Shown here in pieces: positions 28,669-37,876 of a DNA stretch of 64,000 nt. The notes under the pieces are model-generated. The model made no database searches, had not been told where the DNA came from, and was given only the letters and a program-made list of their open reading frames with translations. The translations under genes were made by a program, and so were the position numbers. Each line of letters opens with the position of its first letter. Within the stretch, counting starts at the first letter, position 1. This stretch comes from Marinifaba aquimaris (GTDB lineage: Bacteria > Pseudomonadota > Gammaproteobacteria > Enterobacterales > Alteromonadaceae), in NCBI RefSeq assembly GCF_013328345.1, contig NZ_JABULX010000014.1, forward strand, positions 36,522 through 100,521, given 5' to 3'.

Positions 28669-29940
28669 ATGATCCCAGCGCAACGCATCATTAAAACCAT
28701 TAGTGAGCATTGGCGAATTATCGAGGTTTTAGTTGAGCGCTATTCAGGGTTGAGCTTTAGCTTACAGGATGTGCAAAACTTAATTTCTCGCCAGCATCCA
28801 GATTGGTTAGGTGATAAGGTTTTTAATGAGGCCTACAAGCTGGTCAATATGGAAATATTGATCCCTCAAGCTAAATCATCACATTTACAGCTTAATCAGG
28901 CTGTTCTCGAATTTTCCCAGTATTTATTGCACGAACAGCAATTGGGTTTAGCCGAAGAAATCCATGTATTAATTGATAATTTAAAACGTCTATCAACTAA
29001 GCTCGAACTGAGCATAAATGCTAAGGATTTAGACGACACTCGTCGTTATTGTCGTCAGATGGACGATAGAGTCCGTAAAATTATTAAACAGTTTGATGGT
29101 AACGAAAGAGCCATTCAAAACATTGTCGATCAAGCCAAAGCTGATTTAACTAATCTGTCGCTTGAAAAGCGATACAAAGCTGTTATTGAAGCCTTTGATG
29201 AATATATAGAGCCAATGCTCGAGATGATTGATATCAATGGTGGCGTTAAACAAACCTTTGATGATGTTGAGCTTATTTTATCTAACGCGGTCACCAGTAT
29301 CGAACGAACGGGTGTATTGTCGAGTGAAAAAGAAATACTGATTCAACTGCGCAGCCGTATTTTAGAAATGTACGGAATTAGCTTAGCCAGTTTACGTCGA
29401 TGTGCTGATGTCTTAATGCCGTTAAGAGAAGAGTTGCGCAAAAATACCTTATTAACGCAGCAAGTTGCAGAAGTATTATCGCAGATGCGGAAAAAGGGTG
29501 TTGATAACACGTTGACTGAACACTCGCCGCATTTATCAAGTGATTACCAAAAGAGCTCTCTCGGTACTGCTAACCAAATTACTGCCTATATGGCAGAGTT
29601 AGTTGATTACCAAGATGAGCAAATGGAAATGCCAGATATTGCTGATACTGTTGCACAATTGCCTGCAGCACTGCCAGATTTTGATGTTGTGGTACACCAA
29701 ACGCGTGCCAGATTAAAATCAGCTAAGCGAATCAATAATATGTTGAGTTGGTTGAGTGACAGTTACCAAGAGGTCGCTGCTGATGAAGTGCTTTATATTT
29801 ATCAAAAATTAGCGAACTCCGGTGAAGTAGCGATTAATACCAGCGAAAAACCCGAAACACTGCAATTAAAAGGTGCTACTGTCACCTTGTACCCATACCA
29901 AGCCGCTGCTCTGGATAGCGCATCATCCGACAAAAAATAA
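28669..29940 (+). CDS. mksF: MksF-like condensin kleisin subunit
   Basis: A 423-residue cytoplasmic protein and the first of three tightly linked genes. An N-terminal winged-helix-like region (about 1-90) is followed by a largely helical middle (about 90-340) and a C-terminal winged-helix-like end, the general form of MukF/MksF kleisins. The gene order mksF-mksE-mksB matches Pseudomonas MksBEF. Kleisins bridge the two ATPase heads of the SMC-like dimer. Identification rests mainly on gene order, sizes and the neighbouring MksB. It ends 11 bp before mksE. Confidence 0.8.
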   Translation: MIPAQRIIKTISEHWRIIEVLVERYSGLSFSLQDVQNLISRQHPDWLGDKVFNEAYKLVNMEILIPQAKSSHLQLNQAVLEFSQYLLHEQQLGLAEEIHVLIDNLKRLSTKLELSINAKDLDDTRRYCRQMDDRVRKIIKQFDGNERAIQNIVDQAKADLTNLSLEKRYKAVIEAFDEYIEPMLEMIDINGGVKQTFDDVELILSNAVTSIERTGVLSSEKEILIQLRSRILEMYGISLASLRRCADVLMPLREELRKNTLLTQQVAEVLSQMRKKGVDNTLTEHSPHLSSDYQKSSLGTANQITAYMAELVDYQDEQMEMPDIADTVAQLPAALPDFDVVVHQTRARLKSAKRINNMLSWLSDSYQEVAADEVLYIYQKLANSGEVAINTSEKPETLQLKGATVTLYPYQAAALDSASSDKK

Positions 29941-29951
29941 AAGACAGATTT

Positions 29952-30572
29952 ATGCAAATTAATTTATCAGAACTGACTTATTTACAAGACATCAATAAGA
30001 AGCTGGTCGGTGGTTACCATATCAGTGAGCAAGATGTGCAATTATGGCAACAACTCGATCAATATCAGGATGAATACACGTCGTTATTTGCATCATTAGG
30101 TTATCGATTAAAGCACGATGTACGTGGTTTTTTCTTTATCGATGCCGACGATAGTACTGTCAATATGGGTAAAATTTCACGGGCATTTGCCGTTACCGTG
30201 TACACCTTGATTGAGTACTTTGCAGATAGCGGTTTAGACCCATTACGCGCTTTGTTTGAAAAAGTGGTCACAGAAGATGTGATGCAAAATCTAGTACAAA
30301 ACCAATATCACCTATTTGAACAATTAGAGATCACCAGTGCCGCTGAATTAAAGCGCGATGTGTTTAATCGCATGCTGCGTAATGGCTTTGCCATAGAAAC
30401 GATTTCAACGGATAGCGAAACAGAAGGTCAGGCAGGATTTAAGTTACTCGCACCTGTTTATCGCTATTTAGATGCACTGGATCAAATTAAACCACAAGAA
30501 GAGTTAGAACAAACGGACGATCAACTAAGTGATTTAGTTGATAGCGCTGCACAGGAGCAAAATGATGAGTAA
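29952..30572 (+). CDS. mksE: MksE-like condensin subunit
   Basis: A 206-residue protein with a winged-helix pattern (LGYRLKHDVRGFFFID near residue 46; FNRMLRNGFAIETIS near 140) and an acidic C-terminal tail. MksE/MukE dimers bind the kleisin and regulate the complex. It is the middle gene of the operon. Its stop codon overlaps the mksB start (AATGATGAGTAATG), so translation is coupled. Confidence 0.8.
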   Translation: MQINLSELTYLQDINKKLVGGYHISEQDVQLWQQLDQYQDEYTSLFASLGYRLKHDVRGFFFIDADDSTVNMGKISRAFAVTVYTLIEYFADSGLDPLRALFEKVVTEDVMQNLVQNQYHLFEQLEITSAAELKRDVFNRMLRNGFAIETISTDSETEGQAGFKLLAPVYRYLDALDQIKPQEELEQTDDQLSDLVDSAAQEQNDE

Positions 30573-33375
30573 TGACTTACCAACAGAATTATATGGTTTA
30601 ACTCGTCTTGCGCTTTTAAACACCGCAGGTTACGCCAAATGTGAAATCCCGTTAGACGATGCTGCTTCTATTTGCGCGCCAAACAACACAGGTAAATCAT
30701 CCGTTATCAATGCCTTACAGTTCCCTTTGATCAACGATTTACGCATGACAGAGTGGGATGGTCACGATTTAGATGAAACCAAACGTTTTTACTTTGGTAC
30801 TGACCAATCCTACATCTTACTTGAAGCTGAACTTGCAGATGGACCTGTGGTGATTGGTGTGGCCGGTCGCGGCAAAATTGCCGGTTACGCTTATCAATTT
30901 TTCACATACAAGGGCAAGTTATCGTTAGATGACTACCTAGTGGATAACAAAATTGTTAAGTACACGAGCCTGTCACGCCACCTAGTTGATTTAGGTTATC
31001 ACCCAATTGAATTAAAAGCGGCGGAGTTAAATTCGCTATTAACGGGTGGAGCAACTCAGTACGATATGGATATCAGCTTAAAGATGATCCCATTAAACAA
31101 TGCAACTGATGCGCCTATCTATAAAGAAATTTTCCGCAAGATCTTAAACTTACACAAATTGAGCTCAAGCGATGTTAAACGCTTTATCTTGCGGGTGTTT
31201 GAGCGTCATATGTCTAATTCAAAAGTCGATTTCTTTAATATTTGGAATCAAGCATTTGATAAAGTGAATCGCGCCCGAAAAGAACTGCGCGCTCTTGAGC
31301 AGCAAAAAGAAGCCATTGCAGCACTAGAGAGTATGCTCGATAACAGAGCGGTACTGCGCGGTAAGATCAACGCCTATTTACCTAAGTTAGAATTAGCCCT
31401 GACAGAGTGGGATGACTATTACTCAGGTCGTTGTGAAGAAATCAGTGAAGAGCTGACGGCAATTATTGAAGAGCACAATACCCACACTGAAAAGCGTCAC
31501 CTGTATCAAAGCCAGTTAACGCAAATCGCTACACAAAAGGCGGAGTTAGACGCATGGTTTGCTAATTTTGCTCAGTTAGAGCAAAGCTATCAACTGACAA
31601 ACCAAGCGACGCTCGCGCAGAATTTACAGCAACAAAAAGCGCGTTATGAAAATTTAACGCATTCATTAAAAGGTGCGGAAGGCAAAGACTTAGCCAGTAT
31701 CCAGCGTCGTAAGTCGTTCACTGAACGCGACCTACGTCGGATGAAACTGCAGTTTAAAAACCTTGAATACAACTTGTATTCTCATTTATGTGAAGAGTTA
31801 TCATTAAACGAAGTACGTGAATTATCTCGCCTATTTAACCCAGATTTATTGTCACTATCGACAACAAGCACGGGCGAAGTGCAGATTACCGACGAAAATG
31901 CCTTTGCAGAGCAAATCGATAAGCTATCTAGCTTAATCTCTGGTGGTAAATTACACCTTAATGGTGCGGTGATTGACCTTAAGAGTTTAGAGCCAGCACA
32001 AGTACCTGGCGGAGAAGATAAAGCACAGCTTAAATCGCAACTTGATGACTTAAAGCTACAGCTTGAAGAACTCAAAGAGTTAGAGCTCGTTGCCGAAGAT
32101 CTGGAAGGTAAAAAAGCTGAGCAAGCAGACCTTTATCAAGACGTACTGGCTGCTGAACAAGATCTAAAGCAGTTTGAACGTTACCAGCAAATGTCTGATT
32201 TGTTGGAAGAAAAAGAGTTATTACAAGAAAACTTAGCGATTGAAGATCAGGGTTTACAAGAAAAGCTCGACAGCTTGCAAGCTCGAGGTCAAAGCTTGAC
32301 GGACAAACGCTCAACACTCAATGCTCAGCTAGAACAGCTCAAGCGTCGTGCTGAACGTTTGCAACGCATCAAAGAAGAGCGCCAAGACCATCAGTTATCG
32401 TTATTTGAAGGTCGCATTACACCTTACCCATTAGATGTATTAATTGATCTGGATAACCTAGAAGACGAATTAGACGGTTTCAACAAAACGGTTCGCGAGC
32501 TTGGTGCGATTGAAATGAACATCAAAAATACTTACTTAGTGATCACTAAGGCGGGTATTACCAAGTTCGAGATCGAAGAAGACGAAGAAGTGCGCTACAG
32601 CAAATTAATTGCCGCTTATCACCACATTGATGATGAAAAAGAAGCAATTGAGCGTCAGGCGCGTGTTGCGCTAACGGAAGTGGCGGCAACAATCAAAGGT
32701 CTGCGCCAAGATTTAGATCGTTTGAAGCGTGAGATGTACGAGTTTAATAAGAACATCTGGCGTAAACCGATTTCGAACTTAAAGTCTTTCACCATCGAAG
32801 TGGTAGAGCGCGATACGTTAGTGCAGCACATTGACACCATTATCAATACATCAAGTGCGTATGATGTCGGTGAAAGCTTTGATTTACTTGCAGGTGCACA
32901 AGATGCCAAATCGGATATTGAAGTTAACCTTGCCAAAGATTACTTAGTGAAATCAGCCAGTGAACGCGGTGGCCTGAGTTTATCTGATTTATTCGATATT
33001 CGCTTTAAGGTGATTAACCGCGAAGAGAAGGTTGAATACTACGATAAAATCGATTCTGCCGGTTCAAACGGTACGCGTATTACCATTAAGTTATTGTGTG
33101 GCATGATGTTTATTCGTCACTTATTGGTTGAAAAAGAGCGCGGTCTGTATCGCATTCCTATTTATATCGATGAGGCGGCTGATATTGATCCAAGTAACCA
33201 ATCTGCACTGATCGAAACCGCTTTAGATTTTGGTTTTGTGCCGATTTTTGCCTCTGTTAAACCACAAACGACGTGTCGCTATATAGTACCTATACGCACA
33301 ACTAAAGACGGTACAACGAACTGGGTTGATCAAAAAGACTGGATTCAAGTCACACAAACTGAGATGGCGATCTAA
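30562..33375 (+). CDS. mksB: MksB-like SMC-type condensin ATPase
   Basis: 937 residues from the ATG at 30562. I chose it because AGGAG lies 4-7 nt upstream; an upstream TTG in frame has no such site, and a second ATG at 30565 is equally possible. The Walker A motif (APNNTGKSS) is near residue 45 and the Walker B region (IPIYIDEAADID) near 880. A long coiled coil of about 230-780 is broken in the middle by a hinge-like part. It lacks the full length of MukB (about 1480) but fits MksB (about 900-950). It should form a dimeric ring that loops DNA using ATP. A terminator follows. No MksG/JetD nuclease gene is next to it, so this looks like a housekeeping MksBEF rather than a Wadjet defence set. 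Confidence 0.86.
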   Translation: MMSNDLPTELYGLTRLALLNTAGYAKCEIPLDDAASICAPNNTGKSSVINALQFPLINDLRMTEWDGHDLDETKRFYFGTDQSYILLEAELADGPVVIGVAGRGKIAGYAYQFFTYKGKLSLDDYLVDNKIVKYTSLSRHLVDLGYHPIELKAAELNSLLTGGATQYDMDISLKMIPLNNATDAPIYKEIFRKILNLHKLSSSDVKRFILRVFERHMSNSKVDFFNIWNQAFDKVNRARKELRALEQQKEAIAALESMLDNRAVLRGKINAYLPKLELALTEWDDYYSGRCEEISEELTAIIEEHNTHTEKRHLYQSQLTQIATQKAELDAWFANFAQLEQSYQLTNQATLAQNLQQQKARYENLTHSLKGAEGKDLASIQRRKSFTERDLRRMKLQFKNLEYNLYSHLCEELSLNEVRELSRLFNPDLLSLSTTSTGEVQITDENAFAEQIDKLSSLISGGKLHLNGAVIDLKSLEPAQVPGGEDKAQLKSQLDDLKLQLEELKELELVAEDLEGKKAEQADLYQDVLAAEQDLKQFERYQQMSDLLEEKELLQENLAIEDQGLQEKLDSLQARGQSLTDKRSTLNAQLEQLKRRAERLQRIKEERQDHQLSLFEGRITPYPLDVLIDLDNLEDELDGFNKTVRELGAIEMNIKNTYLVITKAGITKFEIEEDEEVRYSKLIAAYHHIDDEKEAIERQARVALTEVAATIKGLRQDLDRLKREMYEFNKNIWRKPISNLKSFTIEVVERDTLVQHIDTIINTSSAYDVGESFDLLAGAQDAKSDIEVNLAKDYLVKSASERGGLSLSDLFDIRFKVINREEKVEYYDKIDSAGSNGTRITIKLLCGMMFIRHLLVEKERGLYRIPIYIDEAADIDPSNQSALIETALDFGFVPIFASVKPQTTCRYIVPIRTTKDGTTNWVDQKDWIQVTQTEMAI

Positions 33376-33399
33376 CGCCATACGCGTTTTTCATTTTAC

Positions 33400-33425
33400 A
33401 AAAGGCTCCATTTGGAGCCTTTTTT
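33400..33425 (+). terminator. Rho-independent terminator of mksFEB
   Basis: A 10-bp perfect stem (AAAAGGCTCC, loop ATTT, then its complement) runs into seven Ts, 24 bp after the mksB stop. Confidence 0.92.
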
Positions 33426-33557
33426 ATTGCGTGTAGATCGCGATAACAAACAAAATTAAAGGGTCTTTATAGTACGTGAGTATTCACTTTTGTGGTTTTA
33501 AAAGACTCGTTTTTTGGTGACGATCGATTGCTTAAAAAGATATTAACAAAAATTCAC

Positions 33558-33594
33558 TTGATAATTTTTAAATGCGTATGATAATAATTATCAT
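33558..33594 (+). promoter_or_regulatory. Promoter overlapped by a perfect Fur/Mur-type operator
   Basis: A sigma-70-like promoter (TTGATA at 33558-33563, 16-bp spacer, GATAAT at 33580-33585) overlaps a perfect palindrome ATGATAATAATTATCAT (33578-33594). Its inner 15 bp is TGATAAT-A-ATTATCA, the core Fur 7-1-7 site. Binding here would cover the -10 box and repress the transporter gene downstream. Mur in alphaproteobacteria recognises a related site; in a gammaproteobacterium Fur is the more likely reader. Confidence 0.75.
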
Positions 33595-33603
33595 TTAATT
33601 TAT

Positions 33604-33628
33604 TGGGAAGTTAAGCTATAACTTCCTA
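33604..33628 (+). promoter_or_regulatory. Hairpin in the 5' leader of the manganese-transporter gene
   Basis: An 8-bp perfect stem (GGAAGTTA, loop AGCTA, TAACTTCC), extendable by a G-T and a T-A pair, lies in the presumed leader between the operator and the start codon. A T-run (CTTTTTTATCGTCTTTTTTG) follows about 15-30 nt later but is not directly attached. It could be an attenuator or a metal-sensing leader element; I see no recognisable yybP-ykoY core. The rest of the 347-bp gap is unassigned. Confidence 0.4.
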
Positions 33629-33722
33629 GGAAATTCTTGGCTTTTTTATCGTCTTTTTTGAGCTACACCATGCTGATAGATATTTACTTTAAAATCCATG
33701 TTGCTATCAATAGAGGTGACCG

Positions 33723-34889
33723 ATGCTAACTCATTCGGTTGCTATTCAAACACAAGCAACGAGACAAATTCTGAGATACAAGCGGTTGCTATTGCCAATT
33801 ATGTTGGCGTGTTTGCTGATCAATACTGACAGCCGAGATGTGACGTTAGCTGTGTTATCGGATGCTTTTTGGCAAGTTGCAGTATTTGTTGCTTTAACGC
33901 TCGCTTTTTACCAGTACCTTAGTTTGAAAGTGATACGTTGGGTGCCTTTAGATCAGAGCTTGTCTGAAAAAGCAAAAATCACTGCTGCTAGTGTAATGGG
34001 GTGTTTACCCGGCTGTGGTGGTGCCATTGTTGTGATCACTCAGTTTGTCCAGGGTAAAACCAGTTTTGCTGCCGTTGTCAGTGTGCTGATTGCGACAATG
34101 GGTGATGCGGCATTTTTACTGATTGCCAGAGAGCCATTAACAGGCTTGCAGGTGACGGTTGCGTCTTTTATGGTCGCTGTATTATCGGGCTTAGTAGTCA
34201 ATAAAATTCATCGACCAGACTTCTTACAAGTCGAGCCAAAGCCGGTTAATAAAGCTCATACGCATAAACCTACACCGTCTAAATTGCTGCGCCTACAGGG
34301 ATTATTTTGGCGTGTTATTCTTGCCCCAACCGCTGTGGTTAGCCTGTTGATTGCATTTCAATTCGAAGTGAATCACTTATTGGGTTTGCAACAAGGTGCG
34401 ATTGAACTAATAGGCGCATTATTGGCTATGGTCACTGTGCTGTTATGGGCGATGACAAGAGATGTCTGTAACTATGAAACCTTGGTATCGGAAGATCCTA
34501 AAACAACGAAAAAGCTGTTTCAAAAAGTAGCACTTGATACGCAGTTTGTTGTCAGCTGGGTGGTTGTCGCATTTTTGATATTTGAACTGACGATGTTGTA
34601 TTCGGGCATTGATCTTGCCCAAATGATATCGGGTTGGGGGGCGTTTACGCCCCTTTTTGCAATTTTGCTTGGTATGTTGCCCGGTTGTGGGCCACAGATT
34701 TTAGTCACCAGTATGTATTTATCTGGCACGCTGCCACTATCAGCTCAGCTTGGTAATGCCATTAGCAACGATGGCGATGCGTTGTTTCCGGCCATTGTTT
34801 TAGCACCCAAAGCGGCTTTGTTAGCCACTTTGTATTCTACCGTCCCTGCGTTTTTATTAGCCTACGGCTACTATTTTATTTTTGAGTGA
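33723..34889 (+). CDS. Putative manganese transporter (MntX-like)
   Basis: A 388-residue integral membrane protein with about 10 helices. The two halves are internally related: CLPGCGGAIVVITQF (about residue 95) and MLPGCGPQILVTSMYL (about 318) each carry an LPGCG motif, followed by GDAAFLL and GDALFPA. These features fit the putative 10-TM heavy-metal transporter family that I associate with marine MntX. MntX was shown in Roseovarius to import manganese and was reported as widespread in Vibrio and Alteromonadales-type bacteria. A metal-type operator sits on its promoter, consistent with metal-repressed uptake. The AGAGGTG ribosome-binding site fits the ATG. The assignment is from memory of the family and not a database search, so another divalent metal remains possible. 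Confidence 0.7.
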   Translation: MLTHSVAIQTQATRQILRYKRLLLPIMLACLLINTDSRDVTLAVLSDAFWQVAVFVALTLAFYQYLSLKVIRWVPLDQSLSEKAKITAASVMGCLPGCGGAIVVITQFVQGKTSFAAVVSVLIATMGDAAFLLIAREPLTGLQVTVASFMVAVLSGLVVNKIHRPDFLQVEPKPVNKAHTHKPTPSKLLRLQGLFWRVILAPTAVVSLLIAFQFEVNHLLGLQQGAIELIGALLAMVTVLLWAMTRDVCNYETLVSEDPKTTKKLFQKVALDTQFVVSWVVVAFLIFELTMLYSGIDLAQMISGWGAFTPLFAILLGMLPGCGPQILVTSMYLSGTLPLSAQLGNAISNDGDALFPAIVLAPKAALLATLYSTVPAFLLAYGYYFIFE

Positions 34890-34905
34890 ATATTAAATAG
34901 CAAGG

Positions 34906-36309
34906 TCAAACATTGGGGCACGCTTGGCAGCTTGCAAGAGTGGTAATTTTCTTGTTTTGGTACATGCGCTTATCGGCTACATCGAGCAAGGTATCTAAGT
35001 CTTTGCCATCTTGATCATAGTAAGCAAAGCCTATTGATGCAGACACGCTCAGCTGCCTATTTTGATAGAGTACAGGTTGTTCTATGATGTGGTTGAGTTT
35101 TAGTAAGAAGCTCTGTTGTTCGGTTTTTTCTTGCAGTAATAAAACAAACTCATCACCACCAACCCGAGCGATAATATCGGTTTTTCTCAAATGCGCTTTT
35201 AATCGACTCGAGACCATTTTTAATACTTCATCACCTGCATGGTGACCAAACTCATCATTGATCGGCTTAAAGTTATTTAAGTCGATATAAACCAAACTAA
35301 AACTGATATTTCGACGCTCTGCTTGAGCTTTAAACCAATTGTATTTATCCCAGAGTAAATGGCGATTAGCACATTGGGTGAGTTGATCAAACATGGCGAG
35401 CTGTTGCAGCTTCTCTGCTTGGGTTATTTGCTCGGTTACATCGCGTATTTCACCAATAAATTCTTTACCTGAGCTGAGCTCCAATTTATTTACCGTCACT
35501 TGTACTTTCAGCTTGGTGCCATCTTTGTGCACTGCGGTTAAAAAGTTATCTTTTTTACCTATAAACTTTTCAACGCCAGTATCGAGATAGTTTTTAATAT
35601 ATTGGTCATGCACTTGTTCGTATTCATCAGGCATCAATAAACTGATGTTTTGGCCAAACAACTCTTGTTGGCTATAACCAAATAACTCAACAGTGGCACA
35701 ATTTGCCGACAGGATTTGCCCTTTAGTGTTAATGCGAATAAGCGAGTTAGACAGGGTAGATAAAGTAACCGCGTTAATTTCTTCTTGAATAGATAGCGCT
35801 TGATGCACGGTTTTACTTTTTCTATAAGCCAGTCGAGTTTCCATTTGTGCCATGACTTGATTGGCTAAACGCTTGAGTAAGTCTTTTTGACAATCATCCA
35901 ATTCACGCGGTTTAAAGTCTAATACACACAAGGTGCCTAAGTTATAGCCGTCTAAGGTTGTCAGAGTTTCGGCCGCGTAAAAACGCAGACCAAAATCGCT
36001 GGCAACCAGTGGGTTAGTCAAGGTTCTTGGGTCAATAGCTGCATCTTCAACGATGTAAGAGCCACTTCGCATAATGGCCGAAGCACAAAGCCCTGGACGG
36101 CGTTCTAGCTCTTTAGTATCTATACCGTATTTTGCTTTGAACCAGATGCGGTCGTGATCAACTAGGCTGACAATTGCGATAGGGGTATTTAATAAATGAG
36201 CGGCGACATAAACAATATCATCAAATGTACCGTCTTCGGGTGTATCTAAAATTTTGTGACTATAAAGGGCTGCTAATCGAGCGTCTTCACTATCGCTTTC
36301 GATTTCCAT
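34906..36309 (-). CDS. GAF-PAS diguanylate cyclase
   Basis: 467 residues from the ATG at 36309; an upstream TTG adds four. A GAF domain (about 20-160; RPGLCASAIM and GFYAAE-like region) is followed by a PAS/PAC module (about 180-295; RINTKGQILSANCATVELFG). The GGDEF domain (about 305-460) has the intact GGDEF motif, and RKTD placed exactly five residues before it forms the inhibitory product-binding I-site. It is soluble and should synthesise cyclic-di-GMP with feedback control. The C-terminus ends in CQACP. It is 146 bp downstream of another diguanylate cyclase gene on the same strand. Confidence 0.92.
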   Translation of the reverse strand: MEIESDSEDARLAALYSHKILDTPEDGTFDDIVYVAAHLLNTPIAIVSLVDHDRIWFKAKYGIDTKELERRPGLCASAIMRSGSYIVEDAAIDPRTLTNPLVASDFGLRFYAAETLTTLDGYNLGTLCVLDFKPRELDDCQKDLLKRLANQVMAQMETRLAYRKSKTVHQALSIQEEINAVTLSTLSNSLIRINTKGQILSANCATVELFGYSQQELFGQNISLLMPDEYEQVHDQYIKNYLDTGVEKFIGKKDNFLTAVHKDGTKLKVQVTVNKLELSSGKEFIGEIRDVTEQITQAEKLQQLAMFDQLTQCANRHLLWDKYNWFKAQAERRNISFSLVYIDLNNFKPINDEFGHHAGDEVLKMVSSRLKAHLRKTDIIARVGGDEFVLLLQEKTEQQSFLLKLNHIIEQPVLYQNRQLSVSASIGFAYYDQDGKDLDTLLDVADKRMYQNKKITTLASCQACPNV

Positions 36310-36455
36310 CAATGATTCCAACGTAAAACAAGTCTAAAGTGGCTTGCCTGTTACTTACCCAATAAGCTCAAATCTAGGATCGCAAACCTTAATGATATTA
36401 ATTGTAGTTAAACATTAAGACTTTGTGGGAATTGATACCGAGCAGCAATTTGAGC

Positions 36456-37718
36456 CTAAATGTCAGATTCAACGCGATTGCGGCCATTTTCTTTGGCTTG
36501 ATAAAGCAAATGATCAGCTTTACTCATTAAACTTTCTTCACTGTCACCCGGTTGATAAACACTCATACCAAAACTGGCGGTCACCATACCTGCTTCTTTG
36601 AAACTAGCGCCAGCTATGCTCTGGCGCAATTGCTCACAATATTGATGAGCGTGCTCAGGGCGATAATTTTTTAGGAGCAAAACAAATTCTTCGCCCCCCC
36701 AGCGCCCTAAAAACGCATGTTCATTTGCTTGGCTACGCAAAATATCAGCAAACTGTTTAAGTACTTTATCACCTGTTAAATGGCCATAATTGTCATTAAC
36801 TGCCTTAAAGTGGTCTATGTCTGCAACAACAGCGGCTAACGTTATTTCCCCTGTTTCTGCTTGTTTAATGGTTTGGGCAAGATATTCATCGCACCGTTTG
36901 CGATTATTGAGCTTAGTTAATTGGTCTGTAATTGCGGCATGCGCAATTTCTTTATAGCTCGCTTCGAGTTTGTCTTGTAAGCGGTTGAACCAAAATACTA
37001 AGTAGCGAATTTCGTCATTACTGCGTCTTTGTACTCGTTTACTAAAATCGGGTTTACCTGACGCTAATGCTTTTATCCGTTCGGTTAGTGCTATTAAGCT
37101 ATTGCGAGTAGAAATAGACAGATACAAGCTAGAAAAAATGGTCAGTAACAATAAACCTATAGCTAAACCTCCGCCTTGTACGACTACTTTTTCTTGAGCA
37201 ATGTAATCGGCTTCGACTTCCTCATAAAAGCGGCTTTCTGTTTGCTCGGCCATGTCTTTTAAGCCTTGATCAATTTGGATATGCAGATGTTTGATCAGTT
37301 GAGCTGATTCTTGATGCGTATGCAAGTCGGCTTGTTGTGCCAAATCTTGTTTGACAATTTCTTCGACGGTATAAGTATAGGTTTCCAGCCAAGCCTGAAT
37401 ATCGATCAGGCGATTATTATCGACAATATTTTTGTGGTGCTGCAAGATATCGATATTTTTTAGGATTTGTTGATGGGCATCTTTTGCTTGATACAGCCAT
37501 TCAGGCTCATCTGCCGTGATCGCATCTTTGTATAGATTACGCATCTGCTTAAACAAAAAGATATTCTCTTTGGCTATAGTCAAAAGTGGAACATAAGTAG
37601 AACGGTAGGCTTTTAAGTCTTCAATACTAGCTTGTTTATTGGTTGCATCAATCGTGACACCAATCAAAATGATTAAGCTAATAATGGGCGTAAGCAACAT
37701 CTTTTGAAATATAGTCAT
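36456..37718 (-). CDS. Membrane diguanylate cyclase with four-helix-bundle sensor and HAMP
   Basis: A 420-residue protein. Membrane helices lie at about 8-25 and 183-205, around a helical periplasmic sensor (about 30-180) with no cofactor motif visible. A HAMP-like linker (about 205-260) leads to the GGDEF domain (about 262-418) with active-site GGEEF (RWGGEEFVLLL) and DIDHFKAVNDNYGH. The RxxD inhibitory site is absent. It should make cyclic-di-GMP in response to an unknown envelope signal. It is co-oriented with the GAF-PAS cyclase gene, and the 158 bp upstream show nothing obvious apart from the frameshifted hsp20 on the same strand. Confidence 0.92.
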   Translation of the reverse strand: MTIFQKMLLTPIISLIILIGVTIDATNKQASIEDLKAYRSTYVPLLTIAKENIFLFKQMRNLYKDAITADEPEWLYQAKDAHQQILKNIDILQHHKNIVDNNRLIDIQAWLETYTYTVEEIVKQDLAQQADLHTHQESAQLIKHLHIQIDQGLKDMAEQTESRFYEEVEADYIAQEKVVVQGGGLAIGLLLLTIFSSLYLSISTRNSLIALTERIKALASGKPDFSKRVQRRSNDEIRYLVFWFNRLQDKLEASYKEIAHAAITDQLTKLNNRKRCDEYLAQTIKQAETGEITLAAVVADIDHFKAVNDNYGHLTGDKVLKQFADILRSQANEHAFLGRWGGEEFVLLLKNYRPEHAHQYCEQLRQSIAGASFKEAGMVTASFGMSVYQPGDSEESLMSKADHLLYQAKENGRNRVESDI

Positions 37719-37876
37719 TGACCCCTGACCAACACTATTGAAATACCTAAACTTATTGTACGAAATACCAATTAAGTTTCTGAGAAGTTTTGTATATAAA
37801 GTGTAAGGCTAGTTTGGCTTTTGTGCTAAATCTGCTGTGTTAATCTCTGTTTTAGGAGTTAACGTGGGTGTACTAT

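Noticed and set aside
28669..33375. Complete Wadjet defence system
   Set aside because: The JetD/MksG nuclease gene is not found on either side, and a terminator closes the operon.
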